DNA of 64,000 nt from Paratissierella segnis. GTDB taxonomy: Bacteria; Bacillota; Clostridia; Tissierellales; Tissierellaceae. Both the position numbers and the translations under genes were made by a program. A model generated the notes under the pieces. The model had not been told where the DNA came from. It ran no database searches and was given only the letters and a program-made list of their open reading frames with translations. Shown here in pieces: positions 18,302-27,936 of this stretch. Location of the stretch: contig NZ_JACRTG010000016.1 in assembly GCF_014385195.1 (NCBI RefSeq), positions 1 through 64,000 on the forward strand, in the 5' to 3' direction. Numbering within the stretch: position 1 is the first letter of the stretch; each line of letters opens with the position of its first letter.

Positions 18302-18635
18302 ATTTCTTGTCCCTCCAAAATATTTCGCTGATTTTCATACCCCTGTGAATCATTTAATTCATAAATAAAGTCACAAGAACAATCTCTTGTGATTTTGGTT
18401 TCATGTGATACTATGAAATTAATTATATTAACTAATTTAGAATAACAAGATTCGTATATTTTGTCAATAAATCTGTTAAAATGCAAAAATTTCATTGTTC
18501 GTCTCATCCTTAAATTTAATGTGAATTAAAATGTATAATTTGATTTTTGATTTTTTTGCTAAAATCAAGTATTATTGGGGATAAATATATTAGGGAAAAT
18601 AGAAATAATTTTTTAAAGACTATAGGAGGTATAAT
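18302..18635. other. Divergent intergenic region, no gene recognised
   Basis: These 334 bp between the MATE gene and the dipeptidase gene are very A/T rich and must hold both promoters. One small hairpin is seen: TCACAAGA at 18371-18378 pairs with 18385-18392. An open frame on the minus strand (18283-18507) has no family resemblance and overlaps the MATE start, so I do not call it a gene. Confidence 0.5.
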
Positions 18636-20072
18636 ATGTCAAACATTCAAAAGCTAGAACCAAAAAAGGTATTTAATTATTTTTATGAATTAAATCAAAT
18701 TCCAAGATGTTCAGGGAATGAAAAAGGAGTAAGTGATTTTCTTTTAAATTTTGCAAAAGAAAGAAACCTAGAGGCTTATCAAGATGAAGCATTAAATATC
18801 ATAATCAAAAAGCCAGGAACTGCAGGGTATGAAAATGCTGATTCTGTAATCATTCAGGGACATATGGATATGGTATGTGTAAAAGCAAAAGGGTCAAATC
18901 ATGATTTTTCAAAGGATCCCATAGAAATGATGGTAGAAGGAGATATTTTAAGGGCAAATAATACCACATTAGGCGGAGACGATGGTATTGCAGTAGCTTA
19001 TGCACTTGCAATATTGGATTCTGACGATGTAAAACACCCGCCACTTGAAATTGTAGTCACAACAAGTGAAGAAACCGGAATGGATGGAGCTATGGCTTTG
19101 ACAAATGAACACCTGCAAGGTAAGACTCTTCTAAATTTGGATTCGGAGGAGGAAGGAATATTTCTTGTAAGCTGTGCCGGTGGGGCAAATATGAGTATTA
19201 CATTCAAGCTTGAAAAGGAGAAAAAGACTGGAAAGGGATTGGAAATTAGGATCTCAGGTCTAAAAGGCGGACACTCCGGTATGGAGATCATCAAACAAAG
19301 AGCAAATGCTATAAAATTATTAGGTAGAATTTTATATGAATGTAATGGGAAAGCTAATATAAGGCTATCCAATATTCATGGCGGAACTAAACACAATGCA
19401 ATACCGAATGAAGCAGAAGCTACTATTTTTATTGAAAATATGAGTGAAGTAGAGAAAATCATAGGGAGTCTTGCAAATGACTTAAAGGAAGAATACCATG
19501 TTGAGGATAGTGGATTGAATATAGATACAAAAGAGGTAAGTATAGACGAAGTATATACAAAGGGGTTAAGTGACAATCTAATTGACTTTATCATGATGAT
19601 ACCTGATGGAGTTCAATATATGTCAAAGGATATTGAAGGACTGGTTCAGACCAGCTTAAATAATGCGATTATTGAAGAAAAGGAAGGTAATATTGAGATA
19701 ACAACATCTGTACGTTCTTCTTCCGACAGCGCTCTAAGGGAAATTTTAAATATTCTGGCAGCTGTAGCAAGGAGAACGGGTGCAAAGGCAGTTGAAAATA
19801 GTGCTTACCCTGCTTGGGAATACGATGAAAACTCAAAAATACGTGAAAAGTGTATTAAAATATATGAAGAATTATTTGGGAAAGAACCTGAGGTAAATGC
19901 TATACATGCAGGACTTGAATGCGGGTTGTTAAAGGAAATCTTACCTGATACCGACATGATAAGCTTTGGACCTAATTTATATGATGTTCATACGGAAAAA
20001 GAGCATCTAAGTATTTCATCTGTACAAAGAGTATGGGAATTCCTATTGAAATTGTTCGAAGAATTAAAATAG
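18636..20072 (+). CDS. pepD: Aminoacyl-histidine dipeptidase (M20C, PepD-like)
   Basis: The protein is 478 aa, the usual length for PepD, a cytosolic two-metal dipeptidase that cleaves Xaa-His and related dipeptides. VIIQGHMDMV (His76, Asp78), TLGGDDGIA (Asp115) and TTSEETG (Glu145/Glu146) hold the metal ligands and catalytic acid. GLKGGHSGMEI marks the lid/dimer domain. It starts at ATG 18636 behind TAGGAGG and is followed 21 bp later by an oligopeptide transporter gene, so uptake and hydrolysis of peptides are probably coupled. Confidence 0.93.
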   Translation: MSNIQKLEPKKVFNYFYELNQIPRCSGNEKGVSDFLLNFAKERNLEAYQDEALNIIIKKPGTAGYENADSVIIQGHMDMVCVKAKGSNHDFSKDPIEMMVEGDILRANNTTLGGDDGIAVAYALAILDSDDVKHPPLEIVVTTSEETGMDGAMALTNEHLQGKTLLNLDSEEEGIFLVSCAGGANMSITFKLEKEKKTGKGLEIRISGLKGGHSGMEIIKQRANAIKLLGRILYECNGKANIRLSNIHGGTKHNAIPNEAEATIFIENMSEVEKIIGSLANDLKEEYHVEDSGLNIDTKEVSIDEVYTKGLSDNLIDFIMMIPDGVQYMSKDIEGLVQTSLNNAIIEEKEGNIEITTSVRSSSDSALREILNILAAVARRTGAKAVENSAYPAWEYDENSKIREKCIKIYEELFGKEPEVNAIHAGLECGLLKEILPDTDMISFGPNLYDVHTEKEHLSISSVQRVWEFLLKLFEELK

Positions 20073-20093
20073 ACTAACATAGGAGGATTTTTC

Positions 20094-22028
20094 ATGACTA
20101 ATAATCCAAAGAGATTATCTAAAGATGCATATGGCGGAATAAAAGGAGAGGATTATGTTCCTTTTATATCCGCAGATGAAAAAGCACCTGAAGCAACAGG
20201 ATATTCAATTACTATGGGCATTATCTTTGCAATTGTATTTGCTGCTGCAAATACCTATTTAGGGCTTAGAGTAGGTCTTACTATTTCAGCAGGTATTCCA
20301 GGTGCAATTCTTGCAACAGGATTATTAAAGACGATGTTTAAAAGAAATAGCATATTGGAGGCAAATTATGTTGCCTCATTAGCAGCAGTAGGAGAATCCA
20401 TTGCAGGTGGTATTATATTTGTACTGCCTGCTATTATTCTCATAGGCATTAATCTCTCAATCACTCAAGTAGCTTTAGTTACTATTATTGGGGGATTTAT
20501 GGGGGTATACTTTGTAACCCCTGTGCGTAGATATCTGATAGTTCAAGAACATGGAGAATTAATTTATCCGGAGTCCATGGCACAAGCTGAAGTATTGGTA
20601 AATGCAAATCAGGGAGGAAAAGGATTTCAATCCGTACTAAATGGACTAGGTGTAGGTTTTGTATACAAGTTATTGTCCGGAGGATTAGGTCTTTGGAATG
20701 AGACAGCTTCATATATCATAGCTTCATATCAGGGAACAATGATAGGTATAGATACTTTATCATCACTTTTAGGGGTAGGTTTTATCGTTGGAACATCTAC
20801 ATCAGCGTTGATGTTTGCCGGGTCCGTATTAGCATGGCTTTCGCTAATTCCATTGATAAAATTCTTTGGGGTATTTGCATCTGAGGCTATATTTCCATCC
20901 ACAGTACTAATCGCTGAAATGTCAGCTTCTGAAATTTGGTCTAGCTATATTAGATATATTGGGGCAGGTACTGTGGCAGCCGGAGGTTTCATTTCCCTAG
21001 CAAAATCTTTACCTACCATTATAAAATCCTTCAGAGAGGCAATGAGCGGGTTTGGAAAAGGCGAAAAGTCTCAAAAAAGAATAGATGAAGATCCATCGTT
21101 TATATGGGTATTAGCAGCAGCTATATTAGGGTGTTTATTGACTTGGTTTGTTCCTGTCATAGGAGTGGGACCAATAGGTGCAATACTTGCTGTATTCTTT
21201 TCCTTCTTCTTTTCGGTTGTATCTGCAAGAATGGTTGGAGTAATTGGGGCAAGCAACAATCCGGTATCCGGAATGACTATTGCGACACTTTTAGTTATCG
21301 CTTCGATTTACAGAGCAATGGGTGCCACAGGTACTTCGGGAATGCAAATCGTTTTAATGGCAGCAGGTGTCGTATGTGTTGCTATAGCCGTAGCAGGAGG
21401 AGTAGCTCAGTCGCTGAAAGCAACATATATAGTAGGAGGCAGTCCCAGAAAGATACAACACGGTATGTTTATATCATTAGCAATAGCATCAGTAGCTGCA
21501 GGAGCTACAGTATTGCTTCTACACAACGCATATACAATAGGAGGTGAACAAGTTGCAGCGCCACAGGCAACCCTAATGAGACTAATTGTTGAGGGAATAA
21601 TGACAGGGAGACTGCCATGGACACTTGTAATTATAGGGGCGGTAATTGCTGTATTCTGTGCCTTAGCCAAACTTCCAATATTGCCGGTTGCATTAGGGAT
21701 TTATCTACCTATATCTCTAAACGCAGCAATTTTTTTCGGCGGTATAATACGAAAATTAGTTGAGATGAAATTTAAAAAGGATGAATCAAATTTAGAAACA
21801 TCCCTGGAAAGAGGCACCTTGATAGCATCCGGCCTTGTAGCCGGAGATGCCCTTACCGGTATATTGATTGGAATATTTGCAGCTTTAAATATACGAATAG
21901 ATTTCCTTGCTGGTATCATTACCAATGAAGCTGTGAGAAATCTAGTGACCTTAGGAATATTTGTAATTCTTGCAGGTTGGCTATATAGATATTCGATTAA
22001 TATAAAAGGTAGTAGGGATAATGCTTAG
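20094..22028 (+). CDS. OPT family oligopeptide transporter
   Basis: The 644-aa protein has about 14-16 hydrophobic segments. The N-terminal AFTNTYLGLRVG-type motif appears here as AANTYLGLRVGLTISAGIPGA. The periodic Gly-rich segments (GASNNPVSGMTIATLL) are typical of the prokaryotic branch of the OPT family. It imports small peptides or peptide-like metal chelates by proton coupling. It lies 21 bp after the dipeptidase gene with AGGAGG before ATG 20094. The protein is full length and no lesion is seen. Confidence 0.92.
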   Translation: MTNNPKRLSKDAYGGIKGEDYVPFISADEKAPEATGYSITMGIIFAIVFAAANTYLGLRVGLTISAGIPGAILATGLLKTMFKRNSILEANYVASLAAVGESIAGGIIFVLPAIILIGINLSITQVALVTIIGGFMGVYFVTPVRRYLIVQEHGELIYPESMAQAEVLVNANQGGKGFQSVLNGLGVGFVYKLLSGGLGLWNETASYIIASYQGTMIGIDTLSSLLGVGFIVGTSTSALMFAGSVLAWLSLIPLIKFFGVFASEAIFPSTVLIAEMSASEIWSSYIRYIGAGTVAAGGFISLAKSLPTIIKSFREAMSGFGKGEKSQKRIDEDPSFIWVLAAAILGCLLTWFVPVIGVGPIGAILAVFFSFFFSVVSARMVGVIGASNNPVSGMTIATLLVIASIYRAMGATGTSGMQIVLMAAGVVCVAIAVAGGVAQSLKATYIVGGSPRKIQHGMFISLAIASVAAGATVLLLHNAYTIGGEQVAAPQATLMRLIVEGIMTGRLPWTLVIIGAVIAVFCALAKLPILPVALGIYLPISLNAAIFFGGIIRKLVEMKFKKDESNLETSLERGTLIASGLVAGDALTGILIGIFAALNIRIDFLAGIITNEAVRNLVTLGIFVILAGWLYRYSINIKGSRDNA

Positions 22029-22145
22029 AATCATTGTGGAAGTTTGAATTGTGAATTGTTTTTACATTAAATGTAGAATTATTGCTTAACAATAATCACT
22101 TAAGGTATAAAATAGTTAAAAGTAGAATAAAAAGGGGGAAATTTG

Positions 22146-22958
22146 ATGAATCGTATTATAGCAGTTAATTCAAATACATATCATGGGTATAGCATTGAAG
22201 ATGCTATAGATGGCATAAAAAAAGCTGGGTTTAGATACGTGGAACTAACAGCAACCAAAGGATGGACAGAGCATGTATTTCCAAATATGACATTTGAAAG
22301 ACTTTGCAAAATAAAAGATGAGCTTAAGAACAATAATCTTATTCCATTCTCTATGAGTGGGCATTGTAATTTAATGGATAGGGAAAGATTAGAGGATTTT
22401 ATCCTCAATATCAAACTAGCTGCTTTTTTCGGCTGCGATTATATTATCTCTTCAATAGGAGAAGCTCACTTAAAGGATAGGACCGAGATTTCAGACGAAG
22501 AAGTTGCAGAACATATCAGAGAGATAGTACCTTTCCTTCAAGAATACGATTTGCAACTTGGGATTGAAAATCATGGCAAACATGGTACAGGCAAACAGCT
22601 AAAGAAAATAGTCGAACTAGTTGATTCACCCAATGTTATGATAAACTATGATACGGCTAATGCAATATTCTATGGCAATGTAAATTTGGAAGAGGATATA
22701 GTCTCTTCAATAGATAAAATCGGTTATATCCATTTAAAGGACAAAGCCGGAGCATATAATGAGTGGAATTTCCCGGCATTAGGTCAGGGCTATATTGATT
22801 TTAAGATGATAATGGAAAAATTAGAGCAGACAAACAACAACTGTCCATTAAGCATAGAAATTGAATTTACATCCGAAGGGGCAAGAAGCCTTGATGAGAT
22901 AAACGAGGCTGTAAAGGATTCTTTTGATTATCTAAAAAGTATAGGATTAGAAATTTAG
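22146..22958 (+). CDS. Sugar phosphate isomerase/epimerase-like TIM-barrel protein
   Basis: About 270 aa in the xylose-isomerase-like TIM barrel (AP endonuclease 2) superfamily: GFRYVELTATKGW near the start, LGIENHGKHGTG, VMINYDTANAIFYG and YIHLKDKAG carry the usual metal-binding acidic and His residues. Such proteins isomerise or epimerise sugars, keto-sugars or inositol derivatives; the substrate is unknown. I use ATG 22146 rather than TTG 22143, since AGGGGG lies 7 bases before it. It is followed 12 bp later by a Gfo/Idh/MocA oxidoreductase, a common partnership in carbohydrate catabolism. Confidence 0.85.
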   Translation: MNRIIAVNSNTYHGYSIEDAIDGIKKAGFRYVELTATKGWTEHVFPNMTFERLCKIKDELKNNNLIPFSMSGHCNLMDRERLEDFILNIKLAAFFGCDYIISSIGEAHLKDRTEISDEEVAEHIREIVPFLQEYDLQLGIENHGKHGTGKQLKKIVELVDSPNVMINYDTANAIFYGNVNLEEDIVSSIDKIGYIHLKDKAGAYNEWNFPALGQGYIDFKMIMEKLEQTNNNCPLSIEIEFTSEGARSLDEINEAVKDSFDYLKSIGLEI

Positions 22959-22970
22959 GGAGGGGCTTTC

Positions 22971-23939
22971 ATGATAAAAATCGGAATTGTTGGTTTAGGC
23001 GGTATGGGGACTGTTCATTATCACAACTATCAATATATTGATAATTGTAAAGTAGCTGCAGCAGTATGTAATTCTGAAAATAGCAAAAACAAGTCTAAGG
23101 AATTTGGGATAATACCTTATGAGAATATTGAATCTATGGTGAAAAACGAAAATATAGATGTTATAGATATCTGCCTCCCCACATATTTGCATAAAGACTA
23201 TGTAATGGAGGCATTAAATTTTCATAAGCATGTAATTGTAGAAAAACCCATTGCATTACATGCAAAAGATGCAGAAGAAATATTTGATTTAGCAGAGAAA
23301 AATGACTTATTGCTATTTGTAGGACAAGTAGTGCAGTTTACAAAAGAATCTGAAATATTGAAGGACATAGTAAAAAATCAAACTTATGGGAAACCGTTAG
23401 ATGGGTATTTTAAAAGGCTTTCAGCCAGCCCTAAATGGACTAAAGAAGGATGGCTTTTCGATAAGGAAAAAAGCGGGCTATTGCCCTTTGATCTTCATGT
23501 ACACGATTTAGATTTGATAATAAGTCTTTTTGGTATACCTAAGAGCTTTAATTATACAAGTTGCGGCAGAGATGAAGCTGGTTATAAAGAAGCATATAGG
23601 ATAAATTATACGTTTGAAAATTTAAACGTGTCAGCGGAAGCTGCATGGTATAATGCGGACTATCCCTTTAGTGCAGCTTGGAGGGTGTATTTTGAAAGAG
23701 CAGTATTGGAATATGACGGTAAAAGCCTTATATTATATCAAAATGAAAAAGAACCTTTTGAATTTGATTTAAAAGAGGAAGTAGTAGTGCCTACAGGTAT
23801 AAACTTACCGCCTACCGGAATGTTTTACAATGAACTTTCACATTTCATATCATGTATAGAAAATGGGATTTCATCCGATAGGGTAAGTCGTAATCAAATA
23901 ATAAAGGGAATAGAGATCATGGAGCAAATAGTGAATTAA
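22971..23939 (+). CDS. Gfo/Idh/MocA family NAD(P)-dependent oxidoreductase
   Basis: The 322-aa protein has an N-terminal Rossmann fold (GIVGLGGMGTVHYHNY), then VIDICLPTYLHKDYVMEALNFHKHVIVEKPIA, whose EKP lysine is the family catalytic/binding Lys. The segment DLHVHDLDLIISLFG contains the His-Asp pair of the C-terminal domain. These enzymes oxidise or reduce sugars or inositols. It pairs with the TIM-barrel gene just upstream and is closed by a terminator. The substrate cannot be named. Confidence 0.9.
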   Translation: MIKIGIVGLGGMGTVHYHNYQYIDNCKVAAAVCNSENSKNKSKEFGIIPYENIESMVKNENIDVIDICLPTYLHKDYVMEALNFHKHVIVEKPIALHAKDAEEIFDLAEKNDLLLFVGQVVQFTKESEILKDIVKNQTYGKPLDGYFKRLSASPKWTKEGWLFDKEKSGLLPFDLHVHDLDLIISLFGIPKSFNYTSCGRDEAGYKEAYRINYTFENLNVSAEAAWYNADYPFSAAWRVYFERAVLEYDGKSLILYQNEKEPFEFDLKEEVVVPTGINLPPTGMFYNELSHFISCIENGISSDRVSRNQIIKGIEIMEQIVN

Positions 23940-23985
23940 GTAAATTGCAAAACTAAATTACACACTTTCATAAATAAGATAATTA

Positions 23986-24016
23986 ATAAAAGCCCCGATT
24001 TAGGGCTTTTATTATT
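23986..24016. terminator. Terminator, usable from both sides
   Basis: ATAAAAGCCC at 23986-23995 pairs perfectly with GGGCTTTTAT at 24003-24012, loop 7 nt, followed by a T-rich run. The converging anti-sigma gene ends just to its right, so it may serve both strands. Confidence 0.85.
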
Positions 24017-24019
24017 ATC

Positions 24020-25384
24020 TTATTTAATTGGCACATCTACTCCATCTATGGTAATGGATTTTATAAGATTTAAATCAATAGGTTTTTCTGTATCATATAT
24101 CAATATGAAATCGCTGCATTTTTCCTTGGTATCATATGGGAGATCTTTCCACGTGCTGCTGAAGATTGAAGCTTGGATTGTATCTGTTTGTGTATTGATT
24201 TTTATATCGAATTCATAAGCATCTGCATCAATATTTCTATTTCCTAAAATAGTCACTCCAAAAGGATTAACTCTTATTTTATCTATATTTATACCCTTTG
24301 GTTCATCTATTTCAATATTACTTAATTGGATTATTTAACTATCCTCTGCTTTAAAACTTACTTCCCAGTTTCCTTTCAATTGCTTAGAAGTGTGAAAATC
24401 GCCAAATAACTTATAGTCGTCTAAATTATCGGTATTTATATCGAATATATATTCACTGTAGTAACTATATTCGGGATTTTTAATCTTTTTGAGTTCATCT
24501 AGCATAAAGGTTATAGTAGTATCTGCATCAATTCTCTCACCTTTAGAATCCTTAAGATAGATACTCACACCTTGACCATCAAAAGCTGTATCCCGCCATA
24601 CCTGTACATGGAGTATCCCATCTATAACTCCAATATTGGAAATCATAGATGTTTTTATATTAGAGAATTTAAAATCTATGGTATGTGGGGATAAAATAGG
24701 AACTATTTGTTCTTCAGAAAGGAGGCCACCGTATAATTTGCCATGAGACCAGGACATAAATTGCTCTGTAGTTGCATTTATATAGGAAGGGTCGTGACTT
24801 ATTTCGTTTAAATCTATTCCTATTTCGTAGTCCTCATATTTTTTATGATCGTAGAAGATATTTTCCACTTTGAATATCAAATTTTCTCCTTCAAATTTTT
24901 TATCATTTTCAGCTTCTACAAACAAAGTTGCTTTTTTATTTTCCTTATCAAGATCTATAAGAGACCACCTGCCGGACCATGCACCTTTTATACTATAATA
25001 ATCAAGAAAGCTAAGATCCTCACGTATACGGTCTCCCTCCAAATCCTGAAGGGTTATATATGCCTTAACCATATTATCATATCGAGCAACTGCGACAACT
25101 TCCATCTTAATTCCTTGGTCTATGCATACCCCCTCTACAGGTTTTATAAATTTTACCATATCAGGGTTTATTTTTTCCAAGAGACTTTGAAAAGCAGGAA
25201 TATTCGTGGCTATTACAGTGGTGCTTATCAGACAAAAAATAGCTATTACAGCTATTACCAATTTTTTAGGTTTTGTTTTTACATAATTCATCTTTGGATT
25301 TAATATTTCCTTCAACATCCTAGATTTTTGGACTTCATTCGGAACTACAGAGTCGATACTATTATATAAATCTTCTTTTTTCAT
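24020..25384 (-). pseudogene. DUF4179-type anti-sigma factor split by an in-frame stop
   Basis: The first frame (25384-24335) encodes 349 aa: a short cytoplasmic N-terminus, one membrane segment (about residues 41-60, LVIAVIAIFCLISTTVIATN) and an extracellular region of the kind found in DUF4179 anti-sigma factors. A TAA at 24335-24337 ends it. Reading continues in the same frame through IEIDEPKGINIDKIRVNPFGVTI to the next stop at 24020. This matches the C-terminal strand of such proteins (ends ITIDGVDVPIK), so the gene was probably about 454 codons and a single nonsense change split it. The 349-aa product keeps the anchor and most of the outer domain and may still work. Its start overlaps the sigma gene stop by 4 bp (ATGA). 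Confidence 0.75.
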
Positions 25385-25875
25385 TCAATATCCTCCTCCA
25401 GTATAATTTTTAGTTTTTTACGAGCCGTAGAAAGCTGTGAACGTATTGTAGGGCTTTTAATATTGAGTATTTCAGATATCTCTTCTGTTGAATAACCTTC
25501 ATAATAATACAGATAAATCACTATTTTATACTTATTGGGCAACAGAAGTATCTGCTTCCAAATATCATCAAAGGTATTATTTTCTTCATATGAAATCTCC
25601 GAAATATTGTCAATATCAACTCTCTGCTTTTTCCACCAATGCTTAAGTATATTTTTGCAATGATTTTGAGATGTAAGTATCAACCATGCCTTTTCATGTT
25701 CTAAGTTTTTAAACCTATGGTTTCCTTGTATAAGCTTTAGGAATATATTTTGAACTGCATCCTCGGCGTCAGGGATATTTTTCAAATACATTAGACAAAT
25801 TTTGTAGACTGTGTTTACATTGCGATTATAGATATCTATTATTTCATCATTGGTATAAAGTGAAGATTGCTCCAA
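25381..25875 (-). CDS. ECF-type RNA polymerase sigma factor (module A)
   Basis: The 164-aa protein has region 2 (VYKICLMYLKNIPDAEDAVQNIFLKLIQ) and region 4 (YLYYYEGYSTEEISEILNIKSPTIRSQLSTARKKLK). There is no region 1 or 3, as expected for an ECF sigma factor. It directs RNA polymerase to a small regulon, probably including its own operon. It is followed with a 4-bp overlap by its membrane-bound anti-sigma factor, which normally sequesters it. ATG 25875 has GGAGGTG upstream. It is divergent from a second sigma/anti-sigma module. Confidence 0.92.
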   Translation of the reverse strand: MEQSSLYTNDEIIDIYNRNVNTVYKICLMYLKNIPDAEDAVQNIFLKLIQGNHRFKNLEHEKAWLILTSQNHCKNILKHWWKKQRVDIDNISEISYEENNTFDDIWKQILLLPNKYKIVIYLYYYEGYSTEEISEILNIKSPTIRSQLSTARKKLKIILEEDIE

Positions 25876-25904
25876 TTTTGCACCTCCTTGTAATACCTTC
25901 TATT

Positions 25905-25953
25905 AATAATACAATATAAGAGATGTAAATGTTGAATCTTATATTGTATTATT
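25905..25953. promoter_or_regulatory. 17-bp inverted repeat between two divergent sigma modules
   Basis: The sequence at 25905-25921 is perfectly complementary to 25937-25953, with a 15-nt spacer. Both arms contain CAATATAAG. It sits just upstream of the module A sigma gene and about 140 bp upstream of module B. It may be a symmetric operator or paired promoter elements; an RNA hairpin is also possible. Confidence 0.6.
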
Positions 25954-26093
25954 TGGTATATTTTCATTAAATACATTTTGGACGAAAATTCATATATAAT
26001 TTATATATTGATAGATTTTTATTTCTGAGTACGAAGTAATAAGTGAAGGGCAAAATATCTGTATACAGAATCAACAAAAAGAAGGTGGCGCCA

Positions 26094-26648
26094 TTGAAAA
26101 TAACAGAAGATAATTTTATCGTTCAGATGAAAAAGGGAAATGAGAAAGCCTTAGAATATGTTATTGATAATTATGCTTGGATTCTTAAAACTGTAATAAA
26201 AAAGCATTTATTTTATCTTCCAAATTTTTATGATGAATGTATGAACGATTGTTTGCTATCAATTTGGGAAAACATTGATTATTATGATTCTGAGAAAAGC
26301 AGTTTTAAAAATTGGATAGGAGGCATTGCAAAATATAAGTCTATAGATTATGTACGAAAATACTTAAAGGATTTGGAAAATGAAAACATAGAAAATATCA
26401 ATTTATCTGTAGATGATAATACATTAAAGGAAATATTATCAAAGGAAGTCAGTGAAGAAACTGAAAAAATGCTTAGCAGCTTGTCGGAAGAGGACAGAAG
26501 GATTTTTAAAGAACTCTATATTGAAAATAAGGATATGGAAGAAGTATCTCGGGATATGGGGCTGAATAAGTCAGTTTTATACAACAGACTTTCAAGAGGT
26601 AAGAAGAAAATTCGCAAAGAAGTCAAAGATGTCAAAGGAGGCTATTAG
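26094..26648 (+). CDS. ECF-type RNA polymerase sigma factor (module B)
   Basis: About 184 aa from TTG 26094, which has AAGGTGG upstream and gives the typical ECF start MKITEDNFIVQMKKGNEKALEYVIDNYAW. The longer GTG start at 26043 would add 17 residues and has no clear ribosome site. Region 2 is at DECMNDCLLSIWENIDYYDSEKSSFKNWI and region 4 at SEEDRRIFKELYIENKDMEEVSRDMGLNKSVLYNRLSRGKKKI. It is followed 2 bp later by a DUF4179-type anti-sigma gene. It diverges from module A and is only moderately similar to that sigma factor. Confidence 0.88.
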   Translation: MKITEDNFIVQMKKGNEKALEYVIDNYAWILKTVIKKHLFYLPNFYDECMNDCLLSIWENIDYYDSEKSSFKNWIGGIAKYKSIDYVRKYLKDLENENIENINLSVDDNTLKEILSKEVSEETEKMLSSLSEEDRRIFKELYIENKDMEEVSRDMGLNKSVLYNRLSRGKKKIRKEVKDVKGGY

Positions 26649-26650
26649 TA

Positions 26651-27703
26651 ATGAAGGATTCTAAAAGCATTTATGAACTTTTAAATAATATGAAAATTGA
26701 TTTAAATGATTATGAAAAAGAGGAGTTAAACGACGTGGAAAAGCAAAGCTTAAAAAGAACATTTAGAAGTGATACTGTGAGAACATTTAATTTTAAAAAG
26801 ATTGCCTCTATTACCGCAGCATTGGTATTGACGGTGGGAGTATTAAGTCAAACAGATTTCGGAAAAGGGGTATATGCTGCAGCTGAATCAAAGATTTCGG
26901 AAATAACTTATTCTATTGGTAAGTCCCTCGGTATAGAGAGGGATATTGAGCCTTATGCAAATGTGGTAAATCAGGTAGTGGAAGATAAAGGGGTTGCAGT
27001 GAAAATAACTGATGCCATAATAGATAAGGACGAATTGATATTGACTACAATTTTTGATACCGGAAGAGAAGTAAATTCATTTTGCTTGGATTATGACGTG
27101 TTTATAAACGGGAAGAAGATTAACAATGGCAGAAGCGGAACCATGGGACCAATAGATGAATCGAAAAATTTATATTTTGCAGCTGACTACATTGATGTTA
27201 AGGACATAGATACAAGCTCAGATATAGATATAAGAATCAAGATAGATGAAATAAACTACCACTTAAAAGATAAGGAAGAGAGGATTAAAGGAAATTGGGA
27301 ATTTGAATTTACTGCAAACGGCGAAGAATTAAATGCAAATACCAATGTAATTCCTCTAGAATATCAATTTAATATAGATGGAATTCAATATTCTCTAAAT
27401 GAATATAGATACAATCCTGTATCACAAAAAATCATAGGAAAGATAAATGGTAAAGGAAGAAATGATTATGATGTTGAGCTGAGAGGCTCCGATAATTTAG
27501 GAAACGAAGTAGTATTCTATCTCAGCAGATCAAATAAGGATGAAATGGTGTTCAAATATGAGGATATAAAAGGAGATTTATCTGATGGTATAGAATCCAT
27601 ATCTTTAACACCATATGCAACAAAGTTCCCTGAAAAAAGTGGGAGAATGAATAATGATTTTAAGCAAGTTGGTGAGGAATTTACAATATATTTAAATAAT
27701 TAG
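26651..27703 (+). CDS. DUF4179-type transmembrane anti-sigma factor (module B)
   Basis: This 350-aa protein has a cytoplasmic N-terminus of about 50 residues, one membrane segment (IASITAALVLTVGVLSQTDF, about 52-71) and an extracytoplasmic beta-rich region with the DUF4179-like ANVVNQVVEDKGVAVKITDAIIDKDELIL and a C-terminal immunoglobulin-like part. Its presumed role is to hold the sigma factor of the gene 2 bp upstream until an outside signal arrives. It is intact, unlike its divergent counterpart in module A. The signal is unknown. Confidence 0.85.
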   Translation: MKDSKSIYELLNNMKIDLNDYEKEELNDVEKQSLKRTFRSDTVRTFNFKKIASITAALVLTVGVLSQTDFGKGVYAAAESKISEITYSIGKSLGIERDIEPYANVVNQVVEDKGVAVKITDAIIDKDELILTTIFDTGREVNSFCLDYDVFINGKKINNGRSGTMGPIDESKNLYFAADYIDVKDIDTSSDIDIRIKIDEINYHLKDKEERIKGNWEFEFTANGEELNANTNVIPLEYQFNIDGIQYSLNEYRYNPVSQKIIGKINGKGRNDYDVELRGSDNLGNEVVFYLSRSNKDEMVFKYEDIKGDLSDGIESISLTPYATKFPEKSGRMNNDFKQVGEEFTIYLNN

Positions 27704-27777
27704 CATAAAGATGTAAATTACAGTCAGTGAGAAATTATGAAATTAAATCAGCATAATAGAATTATAAAATTAGAGAA

Positions 27778-27815
27778 CAAAGACCCTATAGACTAAAACT
27801 ATGGGGTCTTTGTAT
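27778..27815 (+). terminator. Terminator after sigma/anti-sigma module B
   Basis: CAAAGACCCTATAG (27778-27791) pairs with CTATGGGGTCTTTG (27799-27812) with one G-T pair and a 7-nt loop. A short T run overlaps the end of the stem. Confidence 0.75.
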
Positions 27816-27903
27816 TCGGTCAATTGCAGCACTAAACCTTTTTTATGTTGAACATTTCAGTTTAAGTAGTTGTAAATTGAATAAATTTTTTCATCGGAAA
27901 ACG

Positions 27904-27932
27904 TTGACAAAAATAAAATTTAATAATATAAT
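27904..27932 (+). promoter_or_regulatory. Consensus sigma-A promoter of the LacI-type regulator
   Basis: TTGACA at 27904-27909 and TATAAT at 27927-27932 are both perfect and separated by exactly 17 bases. Transcription would begin near 27940, inside the first operator-like palindrome. Confidence 0.85.
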
Positions 27933-27936
27933 ATTT

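Noticed and set aside
18283..18507. 74-codon minus-strand frame upstream of the MATE gene
   Set aside because: It overlaps the MATE start, has no ribosome site or recognisable domain, and reads like A/T-rich non-coding DNA.
21104..21547. 147-codon plus-strand frame inside the OPT transporter gene
   Set aside because: It lies fully within an intact, well-recognised transporter frame and has a composition typical of an out-of-frame shadow.
24845..25303. 152-codon plus-strand frame opposite the anti-sigma gene
   Set aside because: It is an antisense shadow of the DUF4179-type gene, with no ribosome site and a Phe/Tyr-rich composition typical of complement reading.
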